From NCBI GenBank assembly GCA_014155875.1, contig JACEFZ010014577.1:191001-255000 (forward strand): DNA of 64,000 nt, written 5' to 3'. The notes below the pieces were generated by a model, which saw only the letters and a program-made list of their open reading frames with translations, ran no database searches and was not told where the DNA came from. The stretch is from Cepaea nemoralis. Lineage: Eukaryota > Mollusca > Gastropoda > Stylommatophora > Helicidae. Made by a program: the position numbers and the translations under genes. Below, one piece after another: positions 45,311 to 56,741 of the stretch; position 1 is the stretch's first letter; each line of letters begins with the position of its first letter.

Positions 45311-45720
45311 CAACGAACAAGACGACACAACAGCATGTACAGTGATAATAGACCATGAAGATGACGAGGCTAGTGACGAAATTCCAACACCTGCATTAGA
45401 CACGACGAACTGCTTGAAGGAAATTAAGATCAACCCAAAGTTAACTCAAGCAGAAACAGACAGTATGCAAACAGCTCATACAACAGTACAACACCATTTT
45501 CTCCAACAACCCAGGACAAACAGAATTAGTACAACATCACATCACACTCACGTCAAATACACCTATAAAATGCAGACCATACACCATTCCATTGCATTAC
45601 AAAGAACACTTACATCAAGAGATCATCAGCTTAGAGAAAAACAAACATCACAAAGACAATGACAGACCACATAAAGACATTAGAACAGACATTTGAACGC
45701 ATTAGACAGCACGGACTGAC
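45285..45720 (+). pseudogene. Reverse transcriptase, ends retained but core deleted
   Basis: The frame from the integrase GPY/F module continues through INPKLTQAETDSMQ, equal to the Gypsy RT N-terminus, then shifts to PIKCRPYTIP and KEHLHQEI. By about 45655 the sequence jumps to HIKTLEQTFERIRQHGLTVK, which normally follows the YxDD box. About 100-120 residues, including the palm motifs and YxDD, are absent. The enzyme cannot work. Confidence 0.85.
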
Positions 45721-46470
45721 GGTAAAGCCTGCAAAAGTAAGACATAGCCTATCAGGAAATATCCTTCTTGGGGTACAAAATATCTAATGGCTTTGTCACG
45801 ACAGACGATAACATTGTGTCCAAGATACTAAAACTCTCACTTCCGACTACGAAAAAGCAAGTCAGAAGTTTGTTGGGACTTATAAATTATTATAGGCAGT
45901 TCATACCAGATTTTGCTGAAACTGACCGAAGTATTTACTAACTTACTAACAAAAGATCAACCCGAGAAAATTGTAAGCAATGAATGCCTAAAATTTGCAT
46001 TCCAGAAAGTATTATCTTATTGTTCTGATAATAGCTTACACAATCCCATTCTGAAATTGCCCAATCTTCAATTACCTTTCAGATTACGCACAGATGCGAG
46101 CTCCGTGGCGATTGGAGCAGTCTTGCTACAAGAGCACAATAACATTCCTACATCCTGTATATTACTTCTCGAGAAAATTAAAACCCAGAGAACGCTTTTG
46201 GTCGACACCGCAGCTGGAAGCCCTTGCTCTAGTTGAGGGTATAACTAAATTTTCCAGATTCCTCCTGGGACGTCATTTTATTGTGGAGTCTGACAGTAGT
46301 CCATTGAGAGTTATCAATTCAGGTGTACCTTCCAACCAAATGATAGCTCGCTGGTCTCTTAAGCTTCAAGATTACAGCTTTGAAGTTCGACACATCGCGG
46401 GCAGAACCAACACGATTGCCGATCTTTTGTCCCGTTGTCCGACCGACCCAGTAAGCACCAATGTCTGAGT
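45721..46470 (+). pseudogene. RT connection and RNase H domain
   Basis: SLLGLINYYRQFIPDFAE (about 45865-45920) is the conserved RT thumb/connection motif. The RNase H follows with FRLRTDASSVAIGAVLLQ (Asp), YYFSRKLKPRERFWS, QLEALALVEGI (Glu), FIVESDSSPLR (Asp) and VRHIAGRTNTIADLLSR. Two frames (45913-46236 and 46094-46468) overlap through one shift near 46150. It removes RNA from the RNA:DNA hybrid. Its position after integrase is the unusual point. Confidence 0.9.
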
Positions 46471-47816
46471 GCAGTGTGTAAAATACACTCAGACCAACAC
46501 AGCCATGCATCAGTGAAGTTTTTTTTTTCACGAAAGCTGTGTATGTCTATATGATGTGATAGGGTTCATTCCCAATATATATAGTTTTCTTATTTTATTA
46601 TTAACGTAGTGATTGTCGTGAATAATTGTGTAGTGTGTGGTAGAAAGAGAACTTTATTAATTGTATATATGACGAAACAAGAACAGTGCCACATTCGCTC
46701 TGAACTTACCGCAAGCGAACTGTCAAATTTATCCGTGGTATCTGCATTTGGAACTTATCCAGTGATATTTTAACTCCGTGTGTGAAAGTGTGACCTGAAC
46801 ATTGACATCTACACCACTGCAGTCAATCGAAATCCAGAAGTTTTTCCAGTGAAACAACCAACACATGAACGATCTAGAACATTCCGTTTTACTACATCAG
46901 ACCGGAACAAGTGTGTTCTACAAATTTCAACATCAGCTGTTTCGTGTGTACTTCCGGATGAGTTAGAAATTTAGTTTAAAAGTAGCAGACGACAAACAAA
47001 AGCTTAAAAAGTTATAACACTTCTAAACTATTTACGATTCAATAATTTCGAATACACAAATTGTGTATTAAGATTTTTCATTTAGTGTAATCTTAGAATC
47101 ATATCTTGATTAATTTATTCATACTATCGACATTTTTTCGCTAGTATGAAGAAACATCAAGCTATGACGCTGAGAAATAGAAGAATTATTGTAAGATATT
47201 ATATTTCTTAATGTTTGAAGTTATGTCCCTTTCATTTAATTGTTATTACATTATTACACCAAGGGCGTTAATTGAAATGTATACGATGATGTATTGTGTA
47301 TAAATAGCCATGTTGTTGCCAGATTGTTAACACGCCAAGAAGCCATCTACTGGGCATGGTAGAGTGTTACCGACATTGCAGACCGACACAAGAACTCCTG
47401 GCCAAATGAGGTCAGAGTTTGAGCGTTGAATGCGGCTTATATAAAGCCGTATTACGGTCTTGCCAGATGTTTTTTGTCTCAAAAAGCATATTATTACTTT
47501 TTTTTGAAAGGCTGCGAGGTAGTTGCTTGGGAAGCTGTTACTACCGATCTGACTGGGTCAATAATGCAATTAAGGTAATCAGCCATCGAGAGGATGAAGC
47601 TTGACGAGTGTTAAAGGTTGAACACCACATGCCTTTAGATACAATGTCCATTTTCTTATGTGTTTCTATGCCAAGATGTGTGTTTTTGTATTTCTACACC
47701 AAAGTAAATGTATATAACAGAAAGGTTGACTCTGACAGGTTAAAAATATTAACCCAGTATTGTATATAGAGTGTACATGAAGATGAACATCTTTCATGAA
47801 GAAGCCCCGGGGAGCA
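46471..47816 (+). other. Long 3' untranslated region of the Gmr1-like element
   Basis: 1.35 kb without recognisable coding; no envelope-like signal or membrane segment pattern. It ends GAAGCCCCGGGGAGCA directly before the 3' LTR, a weak polypurine tract. Confidence 0.6.
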
Positions 47817-48338
47817 TGTCAGAGTCTAAGTATTGCCAGCAGAGATGCAGGGACATCGTTTACGCCCGCCAGGCGAATAGTCCCTAGTGGGGATGCTGTA
47901 ACATCGTTACGCCCGCCAGGCGAGTATTAGTTACCTGCCTGCGAGGTTGCCGGCTGACGAGACAGCCAGCGGTCAGGCAAGGACAAAGCAGGACGCACGC
48001 AGGCCTCGTGAAGCCACTTCAGGTGGGCAGGCGCGTTGCGAGAAATAGCCAGACAGCTCTGGGACTCGGACTCGACTGGACGTATGATGGGAGAAAGGCT
48101 TGTGTAGTTTCTGTGGCCCGAAAGTCGAGTGTCTGTACATCTTGTGAGACTGATTGTAAGCTGTGGGTTGCCTGTAAGTGTATTGGTTATAACTTATGTA
48201 TTGTGATGATCATCTCTAGATCGTGATCTGTAAATAAATCCATCGAAACTTAGTATCGTTGAGTCTCAAGTCAAATCACGTTGTATGTGTACTGTCTCAC
48301 ATGTGTTAGGTTAACGAGCCAGGTTTAAGACCCTGACA
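47817..48338 (+). repeat. 3' LTR of the Gmr1-like element
   Basis: 522 bp, matching 40776-41297 with a few single-base changes and small compensating indels. It has the same internal duplicated motif and the same AATAAA. Confidence 0.93.
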
Positions 48339-48466
<128 letters not shown>

Positions 48467-48769
48467 ACAGAAATACAATTCTAACGTTTTTTCCCTTTCA
48501 AATAATATTACATGATAATAATACTACACGAAAACAGCAGCATGAACACACAATAACTTGTCTGAATCAAAGTAAAAGTTGACGCGCCATCCCTGTTGCT
48601 ATCCGCCATTAATTCAATTTTTTTTTTTCCGTCACGTATTTATGAAAACTATACGTTTATCCACTCCTGACTAGGGGTCAAACATACATCAAAACAGACA
48701 CTACCGACAAAGATATATACATACCAATTATACATACACATTTATGTGTATATTTTCACTCAGACACGA

Positions 48770-48786
48770 GCGCGCACACACACTCG

Positions 48787-48817
<31 letters not shown>

Positions 48818-48840
48818 CACACACACACACACACACACCT
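48770..48840. repeat. (CA)n microsatellite
   Basis: CA with short interruptions. Confidence 0.95.
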
Positions 48841-48964
48841 ACTTATACGTATATGTACAGACATATCTATGCATGCACAAACTAATACATATTTAGATGT
48901 ATCTCTTTGTTTGTATACCTTATCCAAATCCCACAGACAAATTTGAAACGTGTATATTCCCTTT

Positions 48965-49644
48965 TGTCTAAGTGGTTTTGAATATTTGTGTGATTTTGTT
49001 TTGTACTATGTGCTGTATTATATGTGTGTTGTGTGTTCTGAACCTATATGTTGCTGCATTTCTACAGGTCCATACCACATACCTGTACTCTGCTAGTGCA
49101 GTCAACAATCTTATGTGATTATTTTCTGTGGTTTTTGGTATTGTGTTTAAAAATATTGCCTTGTACATATCTGTCTTCTTTTTGGTGAATATCTCAATTA
49201 GTTGTCTTAAAGTGTCTAGTGCAGTCTGTACTGTTGGGCATGTAAACAAAATGTGGTCTTCTGTTTCTTGTATGTTTTGTCTACAGAGTTGACATGGTGA
49301 TATTCGTTTTGACATGTGTGCTGTTTTTCGGTAGTAGGTGTCATGTTAAAGATCAAAAGATATGTAATTTCCCTCGCCTTGGGAGTTATGTTTGGGTTGT
49401 GGAGATTAGTAAATGTACATGTATAATCTTGTATGTAGTATTTTTTCCCTCTTTTAATTCTAGCTTGTAGTGGGGGTGCTTGTTGTTTAACCGGGTAATT
49501 GTAGATTTGGCGTGTTGTCTGGTGTAGTAAGTGCTCACTCAGTCGGAGTGCTTTTATACATGTCTTATAGAATGCTGGTAGTGTTCCAAAGTAGTGTGGT
49601 ATACAACTCAAGTCTTCACGTAGGAAAAAAACATATAATGTATC
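48965..49644 (-). mobile_element. LINE 3' part with zinc-binding tail, copy 2 (left half)
   Basis: The minus-strand frame 48968-49315 has CQLCRQNIQETEDHILFTCP, a C-X2-C-X11-H-X4-C motif typical of zf-RVT ends of L1/Tx1-type LINEs, and 49216-49731 carries the preceding helical region. The copy is interrupted at 49645 by the Penelope-like pair and resumes after 50822 (DTLY residues meet across the gap). Confidence 0.75.
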
Positions 49645-49834
49645 AAAACAATGTTTTCCCGTAGTGAATTTGAATAACGAAGACACAAACAATAGATTGC
49701 ACGATTTATTGCCTGGCATATTTCGCTGCATCTCGTCAGGTACATACTGCAGAAATCACACAACTTACGTGAAATTAACTAGATAAATCCTTCAAGTTGA
49801 AATATACACAATTTCGCACAGTAATGTCGATTGT

Positions 49835-50077
49835 CTACCACGGTAATTTTAAGCTGACTAACATGTCTTTCTGTTTGCACAAATCTGGCTTGCGTTTATA
49901 GATCATAATTGCTTCTGCAAATTTTAACAAGCGAGTATTTTGTGTTCTAAACAACACGCGAAATGCAGTGTCTCTGGACACAACATGGCGACTGGCGACA
50001 ATGTGCCTGCCGATTAAAGACGCCGGGAGCTTCCGGTGTGTCGGCTCCTCGTGGCTATCATCTCCTGTGTGTTGTAT
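49835..50077 (-). pseudogene. Penelope-like C-terminal fragment (minus copy)
   Basis: Encodes RHIVASRHVVSRDTAFRVLF and LLKFAEAIMIYKRKPDLC, the C-terminal half of the GIY-YIG nuclease region (with the catalytic-type EA in FAEAI). The N-terminal GIY-YIG part is absent because the copy is truncated at 50077. Confidence 0.8.
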
Positions 50078-50084
50078 TACCATT

Positions 50085-50657
50085 GCCAACAGCCCAAACC
50101 CAAAGCAGACGTAACTACAGTCCCTAAACTCAAGGTATTCATCCAGCTAACCTTTCGAGGGGATGACGTAATGCAACGTCTACAAGACCGGCTTACTACA
50201 GCAGTAGGTCAAACATTTCTGTGCGGCAACTCCAGTCATTAGATGTAAAACCGTACCCATTCCTACACCAACAGTCAAAGAGCCTGTTCCTCTGTACGCC
50301 ACAAACAATTGTATTTACCAATTCACATGTAGATGCCAGGCCGTTTACATTGGTCGAACGGAGAGACAGCTTAACAAACGGGTGTCAGAACACATACCTC
50401 AATGGGTCAACAAGATACAACACACAGGAGATGATAGCCACGAGGAGCCGACACACCGGAAGCTCCTGGCGTCTTCAATCGGCAGGCACATTGTCGCCAG
50501 TCGCCATGTTGTGTCCAGAGACACTGCATTTCGCGTGTTGTTTAGAACACAAAATACTCGCTTGTTAAAATTTGCTGAAGCAATTATGATCTATCAACGC
50601 AAGCCAGAATTGTGCAAACAGAAAGACATGTTAGTCAGCTTAAAATTACCGTGGTAG
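50085..50657 (+). pseudogene. Penelope-like RT end plus GIY-YIG endonuclease (plus copy)
   Basis: The N-terminal part carries an IQLTFRGDDVMQRL segment and VGQTF, typical of the Penelope RT thumb-to-linker region. Then a shifted frame gives CIYQFTCRCQAVYIGRTERQ and NKRVSEH, the GIY-YIG-type nuclease core (VYIGRT, R-LN-R-xxH), and finally frame 50382-50657 with FAEAIMIYQRKPELC. The product nicks DNA for target-primed copying. Two frameshifts and a missing RT palm make it inactive. Confidence 0.83.
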
Positions 50658-50822
50658 ACAATCGACATTACTGTGCGAAATTGTGTATATTTCAACTTGA
50701 AGGATTTATCTAGTTAATTTCACGTAAGTTGTGTGATTTCTGCAGTATGTACCTGACGAGATGCAGCGAAATATGCCAGGCAATAAATCGTGCAATCTAT
50801 TGTTTGTGTCTTCGTTATTCAA

Positions 50823-50880
50823 ATATAATGTATCGTATAAGTGAAACAGGGACAATGGGTTATAAAATTCTCACGTATGT
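50823..50880 (-). mobile_element. LINE with zinc-binding tail, short right-hand continuation
   Basis: Begins with the duplicated ATATAATGTATC and continues in the same minus frame as the left part (HLYDTLY). It fades after about 50880. Confidence 0.45.
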
Positions 50881-51114
50881 AAAATATAGCCATTAATTTT
50901 ACATAAACGTTATAGATGACTTAGCATTATTATCCCATTAATTATGATACATATAACTCCCGATAATTTCTATGATAATTTTACACAAGATGAGACAAAT
51001 ACAACAATTATTGAAATCGCGTAATATATGCATGCTATTTTTAGTAATTTCCTTGAAATAAGAGTTATTATGTTTCTTCCCACTATTTTAATTAGATGTC
51101 TTTATTTTAAGGTG
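50881..51114. other. AT-rich spacer
   Basis: No feature seen. Confidence 0.4.
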
Positions 51115-51370
51115 GTGTTATTTTATAGCCATCTCCGTGGCGCTGGGCTACGCAGCAGTTCGTGATCCCGCTTACCCTCGTTCGAAACACAGCTGCGTGT
51201 GATTTGCAACAGACTGCGTTGCGTTGCTTTATTTTACGAATTGGTATGAGTGCCGGTCGTTCAGAAAGCATTGGTAAACTACTGAACGTAAAACTTGCCA
51301 AGAGATCACAACAGTAAAATATGCTGGTACAGACTGCAACGTCCTGTAAAGGATATGCAACAAACGTGTT
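51115..51370 (+). mobile_element. SINE family B copy, best tRNA-like head
   Basis: AGCCATCTCCGTGGCGCTGGGC...GATCCCGCTTACCC then B box GTTCGAAAC (about 51182-51190), body GTTCAGAAAGCATTGGTAAA, CTGAACGTAAAACTTGCCAA, and end GGATATGCAACAAAC. The head has tRNA-like spacing of A and B boxes. Confidence 0.85.
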
Positions 51371-51619
51371 TTTTATTTTATTTCGTAAGATCCCAAGTTA
51401 GTGATCATTTCAAAAGTTTTGGCACCTGATCTTGATAGGGTCACCAACAGAGGCGGTCATCCGAATGACACACAGGGACTTGGGGAACTGATGGGGCAGA
51501 TCTGGCCCCTAGGGGAACCGCGAGCACTTATTTTAAAAAAACATCCTACAAATTTTGTTTTGTTTTTGTTGTGTGTGTTTTTTTTTTAAAACGGCTCGCT
51601 GTTCCCCGTGTTTTAAAAC

Positions 51620-51790
51620 TTGTATTTCTAACAAAGCAGTGTGTATTTACAAGGTGTAATGTGTGTTTCTTGTGTGTGTATATATCACAGAGCGTTGCTG
51701 TTTGTTAATGTTAAGTGATACATGTGCGAATAAAACAAATACATATATATATACACATATTATAATATAACATTTATGGCATGTACACAC
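51620..51790. repeat. Repeat G, copy 2
   Basis: Matches 39876-40040 (GTGTATTTACAAGGTGTAATGTGTGTTTCTTG, ACAGAGCGTTGCTGTTTGTTA, ACATTTATGGCATG). Confidence 0.75.
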
Positions 51791-51799
51791 GCATTCCTA

Positions 51800-51844
51800 G
51801 CTGATGCTTCCTTTCCACCTCCACAAGTTTAAACCAGTTTCACC

Positions 51845-51909
<65 letters not shown>

Positions 51910-51935
51910 CAGGCTCTCTCTCTCTCTCTCTCTCA

Positions 51936-52004
<69 letters not shown>

Positions 52005-52215
52005 AATTCTCTCTTTATTTATTTCTCGCTATCTCGTGATATCAGCAAACTGAATGCTGTGAGCTTAGATAATAACCTATACATTTTCATTCCCTTAAAA
52101 TGTGGCTTCCCTATAATTACTTAGTCACATAGTTACAGAAGTGAAAGAAAACGTATGTTGTTGTTCATTCCATGTATATAACAGATATAAGTTGTGGTGT
52201 ATTCTTCGGCGACCA
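51800..52215. repeat. Repeat F, copy 2, with (TGTC)n then (TC)n
   Basis: Flanks as at 36455-36875. CTGT units at 51845-51910, then TC with AGGCTC interruptions at 51913-52008. Confidence 0.8.
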
Positions 52216-52890
52216 TCTTATTTTGTCTTCACAATTGTCATGATCCAGTTTGTTATTAACAAATCACATTCACGCATTACAGTGTGGAAAACGGTCCAAG
52301 CGCTGACCAGAGACAAATGTTTCCGCTAAGCGTCAAGTCAGAGGTTGACCACAGTCCAGGTAGGACGGGACGAGATTGATCGTGGCAATTGCAGTATTCA
52401 CCCTGCCACTACCTGTTGTTTGACTGAAGTTATATTGTTTTAATATTAGAACGTGGGTGTGAGAATTCTTAAGGTTTAAAGAATAGTATGTAGAGATTCA
52501 GATGAATCTACGTAAAAGGCCCGAGGTGAATTAAAGATATAAAATGAACCGATCTTCTGTTGTACTTCAAACTTGTAAGAAGTTGTGACATCGAGTAGCA
52601 ATGTGAACAAATATAATATGGTGGCTCCGTCCACTAAGACCAATGTTCAGAATGGTCAGCCATCACGCAGACGGTAGGCTGGACACTGTGAGGAATTGTG
52701 TCCCTGATACAACTATCGGTGTTCCTGACTGATATCATCACAACAGAACAACCAGCCAACAGGAGGACAATGAGTTAGAATACCGTTGCAATCTGAAAAC
52801 ACTGTTGTACAGCAATGGCCAAATGCAACTAAACAGGGCCATGTCAACTACAATAACACTACTAAGACAGGACCCACAAAACATGGGTTT
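52216..52890. other. No recognisable feature
   Basis: Mixed unique sequence; no repeat family matched and no coding frame supported. Confidence 0.4.
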
Positions 52891-52894
52891 ATGG

Positions 52895-53065
52895 ATAATT
52901 AGGGGGCTTGTCGATCCGGAACCTTTAGGAACCCGGTGTCAATGTAGAAGGGATGACCCTGAACCGTTGGGAACCACATGCCAATATGCCTTGGGAACCC
53001 ATTGTCTATGATGGGGCTCGCTGAACATGAACCCTTGGAAATCCGCGTCAACGTGGGAGCATCAT
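52895..53065. repeat. Degenerate tandem repeat
   Basis: Phrases GAACC(TTT/GTT/CTT)...GGAACC(C/A)...GTCAATGT/GCCAATAT recur about every 45-60 bp (GATCCGGAACCTTTAGGAAC, CCCTGAACCGTTGGGAACCA, ACATGAACCCTTGGAAATCC). Confidence 0.55.
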
Positions 53066-53516
53066 AGTCGTGAACCTTAACTCTAGACAGTGTTTTCCGA
53101 AAAAGTACGACAACTGAACGGCCTGTGATCATTAATGAAAACAGCCTTATGCAAGACAAAGTTCCTAATTGAAATTATCGTCAACTTTAGTAGAAAGAGG
53201 CATTCTTACATGAGAGAGAAACATGGGAATACAGAGAGTGATACAGAGGCAAAAGAAAGTCTACCTTAGTGAGTCCATATCTTGCTGTTGTTGTTTTTTA
53301 ATTTTTTTTTTTACATTATCATCAAGCGCTCCCTTAAAATCTCTATATTCCAACTTCCAATGAATTTCTGACTGTCTACTTTTTGATAATTTTCATTCTT
53401 TTCAAGAACATTCTAGTCTATTCCTTTTAGGGAAGTCCTTGTACCTGCTCACGTAAACTTTTAATCTCCTTTGCCATACATTTAATTTCTTTGCCAATTT
53501 CACTATACCCCATTGT

Positions 53517-53723
53517 TTGTTTACACAGTCTGTGCAGTCTAGTTTTAGTTTCTGCGGTGATTGCTATCTACAGGACGCTGAAAGAGAAGGAAAATTTACA
53601 GATGCAGAAAAATGTGTTAATTGTGGATGTCCTTTTCTAACAGTGTATTTAATTATGGTGTGGGGGTTGATTCTGGGTACTTTGTTGGTGATGTATGTCC
53701 AGGCTATGGTAAAGCAGATGTGA
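53517..53723 (+). CDS. Small open frame with Cys motifs and a membrane-like segment
   Basis: 68 codons. CGDCYL near residue 13 and CVNCGC near residue 33 give two CxxC pairs about 20 residues apart. They are followed by a hydrophobic stretch (FLTVYLIMVWGLILGTLLVM, residues about 40-60) long enough to cross a membrane. No family recognised. It could be a lone exon or chance; the surroundings are non-coding. Confidence 0.15.
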   Translation: MFTQSVQSSFSFCGDCYLQDAEREGKFTDAEKCVNCGCPFLTVYLIMVWGLILGTLLVMYVQAMVKQM

Positions 53724-54480
53724 CAGGACGAGTCTTGAATGTAATTGTCGAAACACTTAAAATATATGTAAAAATGAACGCATAATTCGACAACACATCA
53801 CATAATCAAACGTTATTCCATAAACAGAAGTTTACCCAAAACAGTCGCTCACCGAATGCCAAAAAATTTAAATAACTTTTCAAGCAAAAAATTTCTAAGT
53901 AACAAACGTATGTAGTCTAGGAGAGAGACCACAGTTACATTATTTTTTAGCCATCTCCCCCGTTGTTTGGGCGATTTGTTTCCCCCGAATACATCAAATC
54001 CCTGGGGTAAGAGTCTGTCCCACTACCAGGCGCGTCCATTGGGTAGCGGATGCTGGAATGACCTCTATATATCTTGCCTAGATGTTAGCTGTGAATATGT
54101 TATGGAAGCAGCAATGGGGCAACACAGGCGGTCGTCAGTGAGAGGAGGCGAGTTTGTTGATGGGGCAATCTCTATAATATACCTCAAAACTCTGCGACGT
54201 GGTCATCAAGGAGCAAGAGATACGCTCTTTCCCCTGCTGCCTTGCAGGGTCTGTTTGTTTAGAGAAAGGCTAGTGGCGACAACCATACATAAACTAGTGG
54301 AAGACAAGGGGGCATTTCCCTAGATAATCATGCTTCAACGCAAATTTAATAAGATAACGGCGTTATTGGGGATTCCAGCGGAATCAATTCTCCGTTAAGG
54401 AGCAACATGTGCTACAGGCGATAGTATAATGATACGCGATCGTTATCATGCGACTGTATGCAAATTACACGTTTAAATTA
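53724..54480. other. No recognised gene
   Basis: A 118-codon frame at 53967-54323 has no recognised domain. 54330-54480 may be the 5' leader of the next LINE. Confidence 0.35.
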
Positions 54481-54967
54481 CTTTACATGTTGATACATGG
54501 AATGTCAGAACACTTAGTCAGAATGGAAAGTTAGAAAACAACAAGAAGGAAACGGAAAGAATGAATATAAATATATTAGGTTTTTGTGACATGCGATGAC
54601 CAGGTGCAGAGGAAAACATATTTCGAAACAGAATTATTTACTCAGGAGAAAAGGATTACAAAAGTTGGTATAATTCTGGATTACCTGTGTGCTAGGACAG
54701 TTAAAGAATTGTTGGACAACATCAGATAGAGAGTTATTAGTGAGACTCCATGGCTAACCTCTGGATATTTACATAATACAAGCATATGCTACAACAGCAG
54801 ACTGCACGGTAGAACGGAAGAGGATATAGATATCTTTTATAACAAATTAGACATGGCCGTGAATTAATGTAACCATTTTGAAATGACGTTTTTACTCGGT
54901 CGGGGAATTTAATTCCAAAGTTGTCAACGAAGAGGAAAAGCTCTGGAGATAATAGTCGCAATGAAGT

Positions 54968-55232
54968 TGTTTTTTTTTTGGTATAAGTTGCACATCCCTT
55001 ACGGGACGTTGCAGTCAACACCAGGATTTTTCAGCAGTTGTTGATGTTCTTGGAAAGATTACGCTCAGTAGTTTGTCATTGCTTTCTGAGCGACCGGCTC
55101 ACATACCCAGTAAGTAACCAACGCTACGCGATCTGCTTCCGACTCTCGCGCACCTATGCTCCTCGCGTGGATATACGAGAGTACGGAGAAAGTCGTTAAC
55201 TCCTTCGCCAGGGAGATCGGTCGGCAATGAAG
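54968..55232 (-). mobile_element. SINE family B nested in LINE endonuclease region
   Basis: Tail AAGTTGCACATCCCTTACGG...CAGTCAACACCAGG, body AGATTACGCTCAGTAGTTTG, tRNA-like head near 55200-55232 on the minus strand. Confidence 0.82.
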
Positions 55233-55781
55233 TTACTATATACTGACTCCGAAGAGATTTATATGCAGTTTAGTACATGTAAAAATTAGACTAGAAGCAT
55301 ATGGACATAGCGATAACATCCCAGTTAAAGGAAAGATGAGGTTAAGACTTTCAAAATTTCACTGTATAAAGAAAGGCGTCAGGCAAGCTTGTGCAATGTT
55401 TCCTGATTTGTTCTCACTGTTCAGTAAATCATGAGATCTGCAGAAAATATGTCAGGGACCCTGGTTGGTTGGCTTAATATAAATAGGTTATGCATGTGAC
55501 ACAGTCTTAATAGCAACAAAACAAAAGGAACTATAGGAAATGAAGAAAGTGACCCCAAAAAATGGGCCTTAGCTTGAATAATAGAAGGACAGAAGTCATG
55601 GTAATATCATGAAAAGACAGCAGTCACAGCGATATCAAAGAAACAGGTAGTGCCTAAATGTACATTTAAAGTAAATGACGTTATTTTGGGGTAAGTACAG
55701 AAATTCAGATATCTAGGCACATGGATAACATCAGACGGAAGATGAGCCACTGAGATAAAGAACAGAATTAAATTAAAGTTG

Positions 55782-56010
55782 GTTGCACATCCTTTACAGG
55801 ACGCAGCAGTCAACTCCAGCCATTTTATTGGGGGGGGGGGGGGCTGGTTGTGATTCCTGGGCAAGTTTACGTTCAGTAGTTTGTCATTGCTTTCTGAACG
55901 ACAGGCACTCATACCAGTGTATGAAAAACCAACGCAAGACCGTCTGCTTCCAAATCTCCCGCAGCTGTGTTTCGAATGCGGTATGCGGGATTACGAACTG
56001 CACTCGTACA
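55782..56010 (-). mobile_element. SINE family B nested in LINE RT region
   Basis: GTTGCACATCCTTTACAGGA...CAACTCCAGCCATTTT, a 13-base G run at about 55832-55845, CAAGTTTACGTTCAGTAGTT, and a head with B-box complement GTTTCGAATGC at about 55970 on the minus strand. Confidence 0.82.
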
Positions 56011-56352
56011 GAGCCTGTAGAATATGAAAACAGAATGGAACAAGCAAACACGGCATTCTGTCAAACAAAGAACTTGTTATGCAATAAGTCCTTGCCATTT
56101 ACAGTTAGAAAAACGTGTTCTTGCATTTTACATAGAACCAGTTTTAACATATGGCCGCAATTCCTGTACAAATAGTAAAAGGGCAAATAAATCACCGGAA
56201 GCCTTGGAGATGTGGGTTTATAGAAGATTGCTATAAATTCATTGGGCAGCAAAAATTAACACTATACACATTTAAGGATAGTTAAGTCGCAAAGACGACT
56301 TATCACAAACATCACTAAGAACATCTTTCTTTCAAAGGAAGCAGTCATCATT

Positions 56353-56741
56353 TTCCCCCATCATCATCGTCATGTACCATACCGATAAGCGTGGGCGGTC
56401 ATGTTTCGCAATCTCACACGATCACCAGAGTCGTGGATCAGCTCAGTGTTCTTGTCTTGACCATGCCACGTGGTCATGCCATCCAGGTATTCGCTTCTCT
56501 GCCTTTCCCTTGGTCTTTCCTTCTCAATCTTGCCAGTTGTCACCAAGTTCTCCAATTCATTTCTTCTCATAACGTGTCAAAACATTTTTGACTGTCTACG
56601 TCTAATTTCTCTAATCAGGTTACTGTTGTAATTTGTTTCTTGTAGGACTTGGTCATTGGTTTGCTTGTTTGGTGTTTTTTTTTTTTTAGTATGTCTATGG
56701 ATTCTATGCATTATCTTCAGAAACCTCATTTTCAAATTGTT
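56353..56741 (-). mobile_element. LINE family C 3' end nested in another LINE
   Basis: (ATC)nATCGTCATGTACCATACCGATAAGCG and onward to CCTCATTTTCAAATTG. The minus frame 56370-56570 has MRRNELENLVTTGKIEKERP and RSEYLDGMTTWHG. The interrupted LINE matches the uninterrupted 3' end at 58130-58440 across the break. Confidence 0.82.

Larger units (their letters stand above)
40776..48338 (+). mobile_element. Gmr1-like Ty3/Gypsy LTR retrotransposon
   Basis: 7563 bp between two 522-bp LTRs with perfect 6-bp inverted ends (TGTCAG/CTGACA). ATGAT lies on both sides (40771-40775 and 48339-48343), compatible with a 5-bp duplication but not provable inside an ATG repeat. Coding remnants in order: Gag with CCHC knuckle, aspartic protease, integrase with GPY/F module, RT start and end, RNase H. 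Integrase ahead of RT marks the Gmr1-like branch. Frameshifts and stops occur throughout, and the RT catalytic core is deleted, so it is non-autonomous. Confidence 0.92.
49645..50822. mobile_element. Penelope-like element, head-to-head inverted pair
   Basis: A minus-strand partial copy (49645-50077) and a longer plus-strand copy (50081-50822) share about 400 bp as inverted repeats (49679-50077 against 50415-50822 region). A 12-bp direct repeat ATATAATGTATC flanks the pair (49633-49644 and 50823-50834), so they inserted together, or one extended the other, as one event. Inverted or partial tandem copies are usual in Penelope-like elements. Confidence 0.82.

Noticed and set aside
46471..47816. 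Envelope gene in the Gmr1-like element
   Set aside because: No signal peptide, membrane segment or open frame of sufficient length.
53967..54323. 118-codon open frame
   Set aside because: No recognisable domain or repeat; could be chance, so not listed as a gene.
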